A stretch of DNA of 64,000 nt from assembly GCA_038087015.1 (NCBI GenBank), contig JASBNA010000002.1:372001-436000 (forward strand), in the 5' to 3' direction. The notes under the pieces were generated by a model. That model saw nothing but the letters and a program-made list of their open reading frames with translations, did no database searches and was not told where the DNA came from. The DNA comes from Cerrena zonata (Eukaryota; Basidiomycota; Agaricomycetes; Polyporales; Cerrenaceae). Below, piece by piece: positions 37,768 to 49,752 of the stretch (position 1 is its first letter; the number at the start of each line of letters is the position of its first letter). The translations under genes were made by a program, and so were the position numbers.

Positions 37768-40700
37768 ATGTGTCTCGAAGGAAATAATGCTCCCCTCTCT
37801 ATCCGCTATCTCAACGCACAACTTTCCTCACTCTGGGAAAACGCTCGCCACTGTGCTAAGGATTCTGGTGCTGATGCTAGAGACATCAAGTCCCATGAGT
37901 ACGAGAAGAGTAAATACACTCGTGCTTTGGCCCAATACCAGTTCTTCGGCAGGAAGGCTCCAAAGGCCATTCGGTCTACGGATGATTTTCTCTTCTATGC
38001 TATGTTCGGCAAACCCGAGCTCAAATTTATCTGTAACCACGAGGCGGTCCTGTTTTTGACCGTCCAAGAAGGGCATGCCAATCTGGACTACAACAAATCC
38101 ACTATCCCCGGGGTGAAGGTCAACCAGTAAGCTGTCTTGATCGTTGTTTACGGCCGTAAAGCTAACACTAATTTTGTGTAGCGCGAAAAATAAGGTTGTA
38201 AACGGTGCTCGTGCGGCATTCCGAGTCGAATTTTCTCGTAGCAATTTGAAGGGCCGCGACTCCAAGATCGGCAATCTCACTTCCAAACACGTCATTCAGA
38301 TGTTGGTCCTCAACATAGAATGTAGGTTTTATTTTTTTAATTCCCCTAACATTCGCTCACTTGACCGTCGCATAGCTGCCAAGCTTATCACCTTGAAGGG
38401 TGAAGACAACAAGTCATTGTCTCCCGATGTTAAGGAAGCTCTCCACTTCTACCTTCACAAATATCTCGAGTTCCTCGTCCACGCTGGCAATCACGTCCTC
38501 TTCGATCTCCCCGACTTCGACGACGACAAATATCAAGCAAAGATCGATTACGCTACATACCAAGATAATTCCATCGACCTCAAGGCTCTTTGCCATGGTA
38601 TCACCGTCCATGACATCGATATTAAGGAAGTCAATGACTCTCTTTATTTCCGATGGCAGAATGCGGCTCGTAAAGCTGAACGGCCAACCGATTTCCTGTC
38701 GTTGTGTCTCGCTGAACTGAGCAGCGCCTGGCTGATGAACTCCGTAATCGACCGTCACTTCTTTATTCGATTCGGTGTGCCCGAAGTCAGGGCCCTCTGT
38801 GGTCGTGAGGTCATCCTGACCTTTGACATCCGTAACATCGCCTTCTTCAAGACCAGTGACCTCGAGAAGTAGGTCTTGATTAATTGATACTACTTCTAGT
38901 CCCAAGGACTAATTTTCCCATTTACCAGCGAACGCCCCGAGGCAGTTTATGCTGACTGGACAATTGCCTTCATTATTGAAGGTTACTCGAGAGGAAGGCT
39001 CAAAACGTCTCACTCTCGATTTCAGCAGTACGTATCAATTCGATGTCTGAGCTATCGGGCTATCGTTAATGCTATAAATCGCAGCTGCTCGCTACGCTAG
39101 TCGATTCTCCTCGTTCAAGAATGTCGACACGGTGGTTACGACTTATTTCAAGGACATTATTCAATTCATGACCGTCGACTACCTCGACATTCTGATTCAG
39201 TTCTCTATGCACGTCATACAAATCGGTGGCGTGCTCTTTGTAGGGGAATCATACTCGGAGTACGAGACCGACACTGCTTACTCCAGCTGGGGTGAATCGA
39301 GTGATCATGAGAGCGAGAAGCACGTACGAGCAGGTGGAGAGGTTGTCGTATGGAGCCAACGGATTGAGAAGATGAACCTCTTCGGATTCGACCAAATTCT
39401 GGCTTTGTCGCGGTCCTCCGTGAGCTCGCACTTCTTCAACTTGCACAGGCATGCTAGCTCGGTTACCTCAGGTGCCGAGACAGCTCTTGTACACTGGTCC
39501 TCGGATCAATTCTCTGCAGAGTTCAATCCCATCTCCGTGCATTTCCTATCCAGTGGAAGGGCTGTCGTGCTTATCAACATCAGTTCCGGGGGAATGGCGG
39601 TCAAAAAGTAAGTTAATCATTGCAGAAAGCGTAATAGTCAGAACTAATACTCTCTGTTCGTAGGGAGACGGAAACAACCACTTTCTGGAGGTGGGGAGAA
39701 TGGTCTCGCCCTGGTCACTCTGAAATCACCGAGAGGATCGACTTCGGTGATGTCACTGTTGCTTTCGAAGTGGATCTTGAATTGAAACACCATGGGGAAC
39801 TCGCTGTCCACGATCATTGGCATAAATCATTCGAGGGCTCATTCATCTACAAGCATCGCCACGCTCATGAGCATGTTTTCAAACATCTACTCCTCAATTT
39901 CCACAGTACGTGATTTATATCATCATTATATCTTCCTGCAGTTATATTGATATTTTCATATAGGGCCGAAATATGTTGACTCGCTGTCTAATGTTGCTGC
40001 GCTCGGTAAGGGTCGTGACAGCCCCTATAGACTCGACACCCTCCTGCACTACATGAAAGATTATCTCTTCGAACTCGCTGAGAGCGGGTACAACATTATC
40101 CACTCGGTCCCAATCTTCACCAATCATGATGAAAGATCCTTTGGTTACACGAGCGTCGCACACAAAGTGATCTCCAAGTCTAACGTTACGGTTGACAATT
40201 GTCGCTACGTCCTCACCAAGGATGCGCCTATCCTCTTGATCCTTGGAATGTCTAACTTCCGCCCCATGCCGCCACTCTTTGTAGAATGGTTTGCCGGCTG
40301 GATCATCGAGAACAAGCGACACAAGTCCTTTGGTACGCTTTGCCTATCGAAGACAGCTTTCCTTGAAGGACGTTTGCTATCCCTGCTCTCCGAAGTCAAC
40401 GCGCTCACCACGGTTGTACCCAAGTTTGCCGGTATTCTTGACGGCCAGTGGCATTTCGAACTTACTAACTGGAAAGATGACCCTTATCGCCAACACCGAC
40501 CTTGCACTTGGAAGGAAAGGCGTAATGTCTCAAGCAACCATCTCGAGTATGTCTGGGAGCATCGCGATGAATGGAACTACGAGCATGAGGGCACCGCTAG
40601 CGAGGAGAAGAAGTGCGAATACACTCTTGCATGTATGTGCCTTCCTTGAGGTCAATATTCAAGGGCATGTTTAACCTGAGATTGTGTTTGTTTAGGTCAC

Positions 40701-41680
40701 ACTAGGAACCATCTTCACATTCCCACCATCTTCCGCCCAAACAGCCTTGAAATAAAGCTCACTGGAGAATCTTACCTCAAGGTCAGGGGTAGGACTGACA
40801 CTGCATCTTGGAGGTACGATGCTCTACATATTTGTGAAGTCTTCATTGTCTCATAGTATGTTTAGCAAGAGCACTTCTGCCAAGTGGTCTGCATCGATCA
40901 TTATACACTCTAGAGCGAGTGGTCTCACGGTCGAGGTCTCGGGTCAAACTCACCCCGTGTTCGCGGATGAGGACTGTGATGGACATTGTGACATTGACGT
41001 CTCTGCCCTTCACGCGAAGCACCTGCCACGCAACGTGAATCTAGGGCATGTTCTCGAATCCTTGAAGCGCACCCTCGAAGGGGGATGGGAATTCGCTGCT
41101 CCCGGCGGAGAAAGTTATGGCCTGACCAACCCAGTCTTCACTCGTCAAGGCGATTTGATCGTGCAACTCTGCGAACATAAGGTTTCATCCGTTATACATC
41201 CCACATTGACACCAGCAGTCAGCTATTGTACGTGGGGATGTCCTCAGATCATTCGATTTGCTCATGTTTTATATCATTAATGTCTAGCTAATGTTGTTAA
41301 GACTTACGCTCATCTTGGTACTCATACACATGCAAGCGCAACCACAGTTGCTGAACTAGTTTCGCACAACGGCCACGCAAAGATAACTCTACGTGAGTAA
41401 CCCCTTCCGTTTATTGAAAGAAGATTTGTTAATCATTCGGTATTTTTCAGCAAGCCCAGCTCCCCCGGGCCTTGACCGGGACTTCAATTTATCGACAACC
41501 ACACTAGACAGTCCTGCGCTAAAGACGCCTAGCACTCCACCCCTCGAGGTATCTGCTTCCATGTTCTCTCCCAAGAGCACTAAGAACAAGAGCAATGGCA
41601 AGACGGTCAAAGTTGACTCAGCCAAGATTGAGACGATCCCCATTACATTACCCTCTAATGCAGGTCTCGATATGAAATGA
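37768..41680 (+). pseudogene. Paralogue A of unknown modular family, frameshifted in exon 4
   Basis: Unrecognised protein, first of three tandem paralogues. Exons: 37768-38126, 38182-38321, 38376-38868, 38929-39027, 39085-39607, 39664-39905, 39964-40632, 40696-40813, 40857-41227, 41288-41392, 41451-41680. Every junction matches the phase of B and C, yet the coding sum is 3349 nt, one more than a multiple of three. The extra base is in exon 4 at the GG of 38982-38983; exon 4 is 99 nt against 98 and 92 in B and C, and the reading frames before and after it match the paralogues. As read, translation would stop at 39098-39100 after about 368 residues. Without the extra base it would be about 1,115 residues. 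The C-terminus carries a Lys/Ser/Pro-rich extension of about 65 residues absent from B and C. No signal peptide or membrane segment. Could be a pseudogene, a strain variant or a sequencing error. Confidence 0.6.
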
Positions 41681-43175
41681 GAACACGATTGTAGGGTCCG
41701 GAAGCACATACTAGATTACTTGTCGCCCTTGGCGTTTTGAATTACATATTTCTGAGTGTTTATACTTGTCACGGTACACTGATACATTTCTGCGATCGAT
41801 ACTGCCACCGTACGTCACCTTTGTAATCACCGGCTACTTACGGTTCTAGAACATCCCATGCTTCATTGCTTGTAGCATACTATCACAATGGCTTCTGAGC
41901 CGAGGTTCATGATCACAGCAAATTCTAATACAGTCTGGTTGCCTCCACTTAGTTAGTAGTTCATACTACTACAGTAGTACTCAATTATCTCCTTCACAGA
42001 CCTCAGGCCCCAAGCTCAAGGAAGAGAGTCGTCGATGATCCTTCCAATAGACTTTGAACGCTAAGGCTATGAGCAGTACTACTACCTCCTATATCGTACA
42101 CCTTCAAGTTAGTGTAAAACCGGCCCGCAGCCGAGAGTCGCGGACTTCTGGCAATAGTTTCCAACAGACTCCAACTTCCTCAACTTCTCCAAGTCTGTTG
42201 GTCTAATGCCTGCATTCCATCCGCTCACACTCTGACAGGAACTACGTACAGTAGATATCTAAAACTGCCAGCAGTAACCTGTGTAGTAATTTCACCCCCC
42301 GGGCTGCGCAAGAATGCGGTCTCCCTTTCAAGGTACGCTTGTCGTTTTAATATGTTTTTGACTCAGGATGGACTAATCGTTACGTAGATGTCTTTAATAC
42401 ATGGACACAGCCCAAGTTTAGCGTTCAGCACTCATGCCAGCACTAGAATGCGTGTTTTTTCCAACATGCACGTTCACAGTCAGAGTCGCTCAAAGTAACG
42501 CTCCCGGGTCATGAGTTACTTGGTTTTTCCAGAACATCCAGAATGTTACAATAAGCGTCACTGGTAGAAACTTTGCAGCTTCGAACAACATTGTGCATTA
42601 AAGAAACGTTGAGGAAGTATCTTTGTTGCTGACAATAATGTCTATCTCAGCGTTTCGTGCTATGATCATCCTTGATCATGAATAGCTGCACTATTTCTAC
42701 TTCAGGACACAAACCCCATACCCTACGCTAGCATATCCAAGTCCATGATCGTCCGAATTGTCTCATGTTTGAGCCTGGAATTTTCTCCTCCAGATCCTCT
42801 CGACGGCCTCGCGAAATATCAAGGAACGTGTTTGTCATTTGTAGTGCTTCGATGTTGATTTCAAATGCACATCTCCACCTCTGAATGGTTTCCTATCTGC
42901 GTCAGAACCACGAAATTGACAAACTGCTCCCTCTGGCGTTCTCTGTCACGGTGTGATGTATAGATGCTATCAAACGAATTGAAGCCTATCAATAATGCAA
43001 CAACAATCCCTTCACCCTCAGGCTGTCGATCTTCCCGTTCCAGTTTGGCGTATTATCTTCTACTATTACACCATTCCGTGAAGGTCATGGTAGAATGATG
43101 GTACGGCTGCAGATATAAGGAGACCAACCAGCAGGTAGGTCTCCCAGAACCCACTCCCAACCCTCATTGACAATC
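41681..43175. other. Intergenic between paralogues A and B
   Basis: About 1.5 kb with no credible gene. A small near-palindrome, TACTACTACAGTAGTA, lies near 41967-41982. The B-proximal end has the TATA box listed separately. No transposon ends found. Confidence 0.45.
43112..43120 (+). promoter_or_regulatory. TATA box of paralogue B
   Basis: GATATAAGG about 60 bp upstream of the ATG at 43176, matching the one before paralogue C exactly. Confidence 0.55.
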
Positions 43176-46100
43176 ATGTGTTTTGAAGGCAATAGTGCAC
43201 CGCTATCCGACCGCTATCTCAACGCACAACTGTCTGCCCTCTGGCAGAATGCTGTTGACTGCTATAAACAGGATAACTCTCCAGTTCTAGATCCGCCAGC
43301 TAATGAAAACAGCAAATACACTCGTGCCCTAGCGCAATTCCACTATGTTCCTCAGTCCGAAGGGAACCCTGGCGATGCCACCGTTCCCTTCTACGCCGAG
43401 TTTGACCAGCCAAAGGTCGAATATATCTGTGAAAATGCGGCGTTGTTGTTCCTAGTAATCAAACAAGGGCATGTTGATTTAGACAAACATACTACTTGGA
43501 TGTCCGATTTGTAAGCTGGAATCATAGGTCGTGTCTATGAATTGAGTATAGAACTAACATTTAATGTTTCTAGCGGAAGAAAGAAATCTATACAAGATGT
43601 CCAAGCGGTTTTCTGGGTCGAGATATCTCGTAGAAGTTTCAAACTAGAGGACTCTGACCCTCAGCCTTTCAAAGCTGTGGTCTTGAACATGAAGTGTAAG
43701 TGTCCGGTCGCTTCAGGTTGCCCATCATCCCACCAGCTAAACCATGGACTGTTCAGCTGCCAAACTTCTAACTCTGAAGCGCGATAATAAAGAGCTATTG
43801 GGTTTGGATACCGGAGAAGCTCTCAAATTCTACCTCAAAGAATATCTAGGATTCCTCGAGAGCACTAACAACAACGTCCTTTTCGATCTCCCACACTTTG
43901 GTGCTGCATCGTATAAACCAAAGACCGACTGTGCCACTTCTAGACATAGGCCAACGCGTGACTATCCTGTTGAGCACTATCCATCGGACGCCAACGTCTC
44001 GCACATTAATCAGTGGTTCACCCTCTACTGGCCCAAGGATACAACACGAAGTCAGCGCAACCGATTTGACATCATATTCGGAACGCCCCAAGTCGATCCA
44101 TTATACAAAGATGAGGTTATATTTACAGTCAATATGTCTAGTATAAGCTTCGTCGGCTTGGGGTACGTTGATACATAACATTAACTCCTCCATGACTGAC
44201 TGACTGACAACTAACATGTATAGCCACGGTGAACATGCTGTCATCAAAGATTGCGAGATCTCGTTTATCGTCAGAGTCACCGAGAAACAAGATTCTGACG
44301 ACCTCGTTTTCGATTTCGGCAGTACGTCAAATGATCAACATCCTGGGGATTTACTGAAATTCATTTGAACAATTAGCGTCACATCGTTATACCACATACT
44401 TCCCATCATCGGAAACACATCAACGCTATGTGCAAGACGTCATCAATTTCGTTTCCGGCAATATTTGCACCTTGCTGGAAGATCTTTCTATGAATGTGTT
44501 TCCTCGAGACTTCGAACCTGAAACACCTCCGCGGCCCGAATTTGATGAAGTCATAGCCCTACCGCCGTCAATCATGATATCGTACTTCTCTGAATCTAGG
44601 TTTCCCACTTCCTGGGAGAGAGATGGCTTCTCTGCGATCCTTAGTATCTCGTTCCAGTCTCCTCCTCCTGCAAGACAATCTTCTATCACACATGCTCAGG
44701 ATGATGCTGCAGTCATTGTCGCAATAAACATCAGAACTTGCAGCTTTCCCCCTCGGTACGTTTATAGCATGGACGTTTCATCAAACCTTATACTGACCCT
44801 TAATCAGTGACAGAGATACCATCGGAACGAAACTCGATAACGTGAAAATTATAGTTGAATTATCACTTGAAGTGAAAGACCACGAAGATTTGCCCGACAA
44901 TGAACAAAGGTTCAGCGACAGACTCTATCAGGAGAGTTTTTTGGATACTAGGACGGAGCGTCGGCATTTGAGACTCAGATTTGATAGTGCGTATTATTAT
45001 TTGAGCGAAAACGGAGAACTGAGAGCTTATCCTTGGTCTAGGACTAGAAGCGGAAAAGAGTTACAAGTTGGTCAGTGCTACTTCTATTTCCGATGAAGAG
45101 AAAGACGTCCTTCGAAAGTGTATGCTGGAATACGTGGAAACGCACTTGAGGGAGGGAAGGGGTATCTGGTACACCATACCGATCTCTATCCCCCGAGACA
45201 ATCCGAATGGTTACCTCCCCGAACAGCTTTACTTCTCTGGCATGGATGCACCCATCATTGTCGTCATTGGAATACGTCGCTACTACGGTGTTCCTCCCGG
45301 ACGGCTTTCTCCGCAAGATATCGAGCGATTGATGGGACCTTCTGGCGACAGAAGCAGATTCTCTGGGTCAATATGTCTGTCCAGCAAAATCCTTCTCCAG
45401 CCTTTGTGGGCTTATATCAACGCGTCGACGACACTCATACCTAGCACTTTGGTTACTCTGGAGGATAAGGGTCAAATGGAATTCGTAACTTGGAAGGACC
45501 GAAGTGGAACAAGCATGGAAATGACGAACTTCAAACACCTTGACTGGGAGTATGATAGTAGTCTAAGTTCCAATGAACACTTGAAGACCGCCGTGCTCCT
45601 ATATCTCTTCAAGCAAAGAGATAAGCAACAACTCTCCTTGACAAGTAAGCTTTACCCCCAAATCATATAACATTCACTGATTTCAGCTCACATATATACA
45701 GGCATCACCAATAATAGATTCGAAGTTTTTACCTCTGAAGATTACAGTCAGCTCAATGTCCGCTGCAACGGTAAATCGATTGTAGAGTTCCACATTACAA
45801 GGAATAAGTCGATATCTTGGAGGTACGTGCAATCTCTTCATATGTCTTCCTTTCTTACAAATGATATAGCGAGAAATCATCTGCAAGATGGTCTACCTCC
45901 GTCTCTATCGGTCCTGATTTGGAACTATCGCAGACGGAGCGGAACAGCAGTATAGTCCCTGAGCGGAGGACGAAGCAAATAGGTTCAGTAGAATTGGTGG
46001 ACTTCAATGTCTTTGGCACCCATAGCAAACTTGTCGAGGCGTTCACGAAGTTCCAGGTCGAAGAAGTCCAACAATCCTTACGTCATATTGTGGATCACAC

Positions 46101-46248
46101 CTGCAAGGCAGCAGGGGCCAAAGAGTCTGATCAGCGTAAATTTTCGTTCGACAGCCAACACAACCTTATCGTTCAGTTCTATTGTACGTCAATTTTTCTC
46201 CACATTCTGGAATTCGTGCTGAGAACGCTTTTAGCCCCTGCTAGGTAA
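43176..46248 (+). CDS. Paralogue B of unknown modular family, intact
   Basis: I do not recognise this family. Ten exons (43176-43510, 43574-43695, 43757-44162, 44224-44321, 44377-44755, 44808-44986, 45048-45644, 45702-45822, 45870-46183, 46235-46248) sum to 2565 nt, 854 residues, one open frame. Blocks shared with A and C are RYLNAQLSALW, KYTRALAQ, FDQPKVEYIC, NNVLFDLPHFGAASYKP, HYPSDANVSHIN, FGTPQVDPLYKDEVIFTVNM, VKDHEDLPDNEQ, YINASTTLIPSTLV and SARWSTSVSIG. The last exon encodes only the end of FYSPAR. The start of exon 7 could be a few bases earlier. No signal peptide, membrane helix or catalytic motif is evident; the pattern is alternating amphipathic helix and beta strands, suggesting a soluble scaffold, binding protein or effector. 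A degenerate copy of the DRG2 last exon lies 98 bp past its stop. Confidence 0.75.
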
Positions 46249-46345
46249 AGAGTCCCAGATGCGTATACATGTGATGGCAGTGAGGAAGTAATAGTATTTC
46301 AGAAGCTGGGGCATACATTTAGCAGGTTCACGAATCGATCCTCCC

Positions 46346-46366
46346 GTTTACTTTGTAAATAGTAGG
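46346..46366 (-). pseudogene. Relic of the DRG2 terminal exon downstream of paralogue B
   Basis: Twenty-one bases here match, with one difference, the sequence spanning the end of DRG2 at 52903-52923, including its last codons and splice acceptor. It lies 98 bp after the B stop, and the DRG2 exon lies 110 bp after the C stop. Weaker similarity continues on both sides. Best explained as DRG2 sequence carried along when the C gene was duplicated. Confidence 0.5.
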
Positions 46367-47766
46367 GAACATGTTTGTAAAGAAGTTGGTTTATTCCCTC
46401 TAAGTCCTACGGAAAGGCGTGTAGTACTAATGATACAAACTGGGTATGCTTCTAGAAGCGAAGTGAATAAGTTTGCTAGCAGTTTCTTCTCAGGTCTGGA
46501 ATAAGATTTGACAGTTGGATTACAACCTCAACTGATGAATGGAGAGAAAAACGTGTTGTTCTAGAATGACGCCCTTGGAGTGTCTTCACGGATACCGCGG
46601 AGACGGGCATTGAATCGACTTGGACGAAGAGGGACAAACCCTGGTGACGGTCTCGTAAGATGTCGGTGCTAAATATCTTCATCTAATTTATTACATCTAG
46701 AAATGTCTAATAACACTGACATCGATAGCGAGCAGTACTCTGGATAGTCTTCGCGTGTGTATAGCGGTGTGAGTAACTCAATGGAGCTATTTAATAGCTG
46801 CCCCCCGAGAACACGGCATGGGTGCATAACATACTTTTCTGCTGTTAGGACCTATGATCAGATGTTAGTTTGTGTATCGCCATCTTCGCCGCTCTTGAAA
46901 GACAGAGTTTACGAATCATGCTTCCACTGGCACGCTCAGAGTCGGAAGTACACTGGCAGCTGACCGGATGTTTGTAAGATTACTCTAGGACGGCGTCTTC
47001 TACGCAGCCTATTGGTGAAACTGTAAGTTTCGTATAAATTTTGCAATAAGGGACTTGCGAGACCCGTGCCAGAAGAAAAGTGTAAGCTAGCGTCTAAGTT
47101 GAGTGTAGGACGCCTACCACAGTCCGTCTGTTGCCTCAATTACACTTTTCTCGTTCTTGTCGTTCTATAAGCTGCCTTCAGTAACATCTACGATTATCTT
47201 GTATTCTAGTCTCCCACGGCCACCAACCCTAACCCTCTCCGTGGGTCTTAGGCCACGTCAGCGACCCCAAGCCTCCTGTTTCTCTAAGTCCTCCATCTCT
47301 TCTACGCAACCACCTCTACATATACTTCCACCTCTACCTCTACTGCGTGCCTCTACCTCCGCTGGCCCTTCATTACCTGCTATGCATGGCTTTCTCCGAT
47401 ACATGACACCTTGTCGGTGCATGAATTCATTTGTAGCCTTAACTGAGTCCAAGGTATGATGTTGATCCCTGACCGCTTCACCGTTGATTCACCCTTCCAC
47501 TTTAAGGTTGTGATGCTCTATCTATAGGTGACTGAGTAACAGCCCCGCCCTAGGTCACCAATTGCGTCGGCGTTGGTGGATGAATGTACTCATCATTGGG
47601 TGATGGTGTCACGGTCAGTTTCTGGGCTTTGGGCATAGCCAGTATTGCAGGCTCTCACTCGTCATCACTACTTTCTCTGCTACCTACATGTATTATATAT
47701 ATCTCTATGTAAGTAGAGATACCCGTAGTTGTAGAGAATTGTCCAAATACATCAATATTGAGAGTA

Positions 47767-48469
47767 CTATGGGGTGTCACCGCTCGTAATAGACCCCCAA
47801 ACGTAATTCGCGATCTTCCGCTGGACACAACACTCTGATGGCTTCGGAAAAATAGAGGCACATTCTAGACTACCTGAGATACATATATTTGAATTTTTGC
47901 GCGGAAGAAAGTAGTATTACACTTTGAATGTGCAAAATAGTGGAATTCTGGTCACCTTGTCGAGGTACTGATGCTTAGATTCAATCCGATCCACAAGGTA
48001 TTAAAATACCAAATACCGTCATTAAGCTTTTCTACCATAAAGCTCTACTCACATGTAATTTTTACTGCTCAAATGTTGTTGTGGATGCTTAAAGTCAGTG
48101 TTTCGACGAAGTGAGTGTGACAAGCCTCAGCCACATTGTGGCACAACGTGATGGCACTTCATACTCCGCAATGTGCAAGGACGCTCATCGAATTGAATAC
48201 TGGTCTCCGGCAGAGCGGAGTCTCAATCTGCCGATGTGACAGATCGTGACCATTGTATTACGATTGCTGAACTTTTCATCATTTCTTGACTTCATCCTCC
48301 GAAAGTTTCTCCGTAGACCCAACCACCCTATCATTCGTCTCGGAGATTTCTGTAACATATAGCCAAGACATAATTGCACATAAATTCCTATTTTCGTAGA
48401 GAACCATCCACCCAATACTCATACACAAACGGATTACTGAAAAGTATTACGAGCGGTGACACCCCATAG
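47767..48469. mobile_element. Non-autonomous TIR element (Tc1/mariner-type MITE), 703 bp
   Basis: A perfect 25 bp inverted repeat starts CTATGGGGTGTCACC at 47767-47791, and its reverse complement ends the element at 48445-48469. Both ends are flanked by TA (47765-47766 and 48470-48471), the target duplication of Tc1/mariner and pogo elements. The interior has no frame above 76 codons, so there is no transposase. It sits between paralogues B and C. Confidence 0.85.
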
Positions 48470-48643
48470 TAATACCATGGTGCACCTGCTTTGGACGTAA
48501 AAGGAAATTTCGGAATACAATGAAATAAATTGCGCATTGATCGGAACGGATCGGTTGTTTCCTTTTTTCACGAACATATAAGTTTTGCTTACAGTTTCCC
48601 TATGGCACGCGTCTCGTAGTTACGACGTTATTTCCTTACAGGA

Positions 48644-48677
48644 GAACTGCAGTTCGCTCGCAAGTTTCTTGCGAGCG
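48644..48677. repeat. Palindrome plus 10 bp perfect hairpin
   Basis: GAACTGCAGTTC (48644-48655) is a 12 bp palindrome. It runs into CGCTCGCAAG, a TTT loop and the exact reverse complement CTTGCGAGCG (48655-48677). A further inverted pair, AGAACT..AGTTCT, follows near 48719. Could be RNA structure, a protein site or a mobile-element end; nothing else supports any of these. Confidence 0.6.
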
Positions 48678-49684
48678 CCCTTACACTTTGCTCGTAAGTT
48701 CCCGGTCAGCCGTGTATTAGAACTCGCTAGTTCTTTACATGAACTTTGTTTTTCTATCGCCGTGCCCAACTCGATTGTCGGAATTCGAGGTATAGTTCGT
48801 AGATGAATCTTTACATGCGAAACTTGAATATTATTGTGTTCTAAGTCAAACTCAAATAAACAAAAAGCAACTGAGCATTCAAGCTATAAGATTAAAATAT
48901 TAAGGAAAGGAACTTTCTCGAGGCGCTACTAGAAAGAGACTACTTGTCGCGGACTTTAAAACGCTTCCGATTCCACTTTCGGATGGGCCCGGGAGCGCCT
49001 GAACTCGACCTTCGTCCCACCAGCCTAGGGCTGGGCTAACATAGACATACAAGGCTCTTAACCCTGCTACGAAACTTATAGGAGACTGTGGACTACACTA
49101 TCATTAGGACCTCAAGGCCTTGTATACCACCATGCATCGAAAAAAGCATCAAGGATGATCTCTTGAAGGGTGACTCAGAGCGGGCAGACTCAAATCCACG
49201 CAGTTGTAAATAAAACTGGTATCTATCAGGTTCGTTCCCTTCCATGTCAAACTCAATGATCATCTGGAGTGGTCGTCCTCATCTTATCGAAAACGTTTTA
49301 CCATTCTCTTCTCGTAGCTGTCCAACTTTTGCTTCCAAAGCATCAAGGAACGTGTATACCCTCTAGGCTCAGTTACAGCCTCGACCCGGGATGAAGACAA
49401 TCGTTTACTCTGCAGTAGACTTTGCATGGCTTCTGTACTTATTTCACGCCCGCTCAACCTGCGTTGAGTAGGTCTTATTCTGTAATAGAACCATCAAACT
49501 GTGATTGACAGCCTAACATTACTGTTGTATTCAAGTTGTCACGATACTACCCAATGGATATAAGCCTCTGTCATGTGGCGAGAAGATTTCCGAACTGTTA
49601 TCTTCGAGGCAAATCCGGAGTCTTTCTCGTAACCTGTGGTAGGCGAATGGTCTAATTGTAGAGGGGAGGCATGATCTGGTTGTA

Positions 49685-49693
49685 GATATAAGG
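49685..49693 (+). promoter_or_regulatory. TATA box of paralogue C
   Basis: GATATAAGG about 60 bp upstream of the ATG at 49753, same sequence and spacing as paralogue B. Confidence 0.55.
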
Positions 49694-49752
49694 CTCCCAA
49701 TATGTTGGATAATCCCCCAGCACCTTGTCGCTCTCCACTCTTGTCTACACTC

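Larger units (their letters stand above)
46249..49752. other. Intergenic between paralogues B and C
   Basis: 3.5 kb with no credible gene. It holds a relic resembling the DRG2 last exon, a 703 bp terminal-inverted-repeat element and a strong hairpin, each listed separately. Frames reach about 100 codons only and show no domains. Confidence 0.55.

Noticed and set aside
49702..49752. Upstream in-frame ATG of paralogue C
   Set aside because: The added residues have no counterpart in A or B, whose starts align with 49753, and the upstream ATG is within 10-20 bp of the TATA box.
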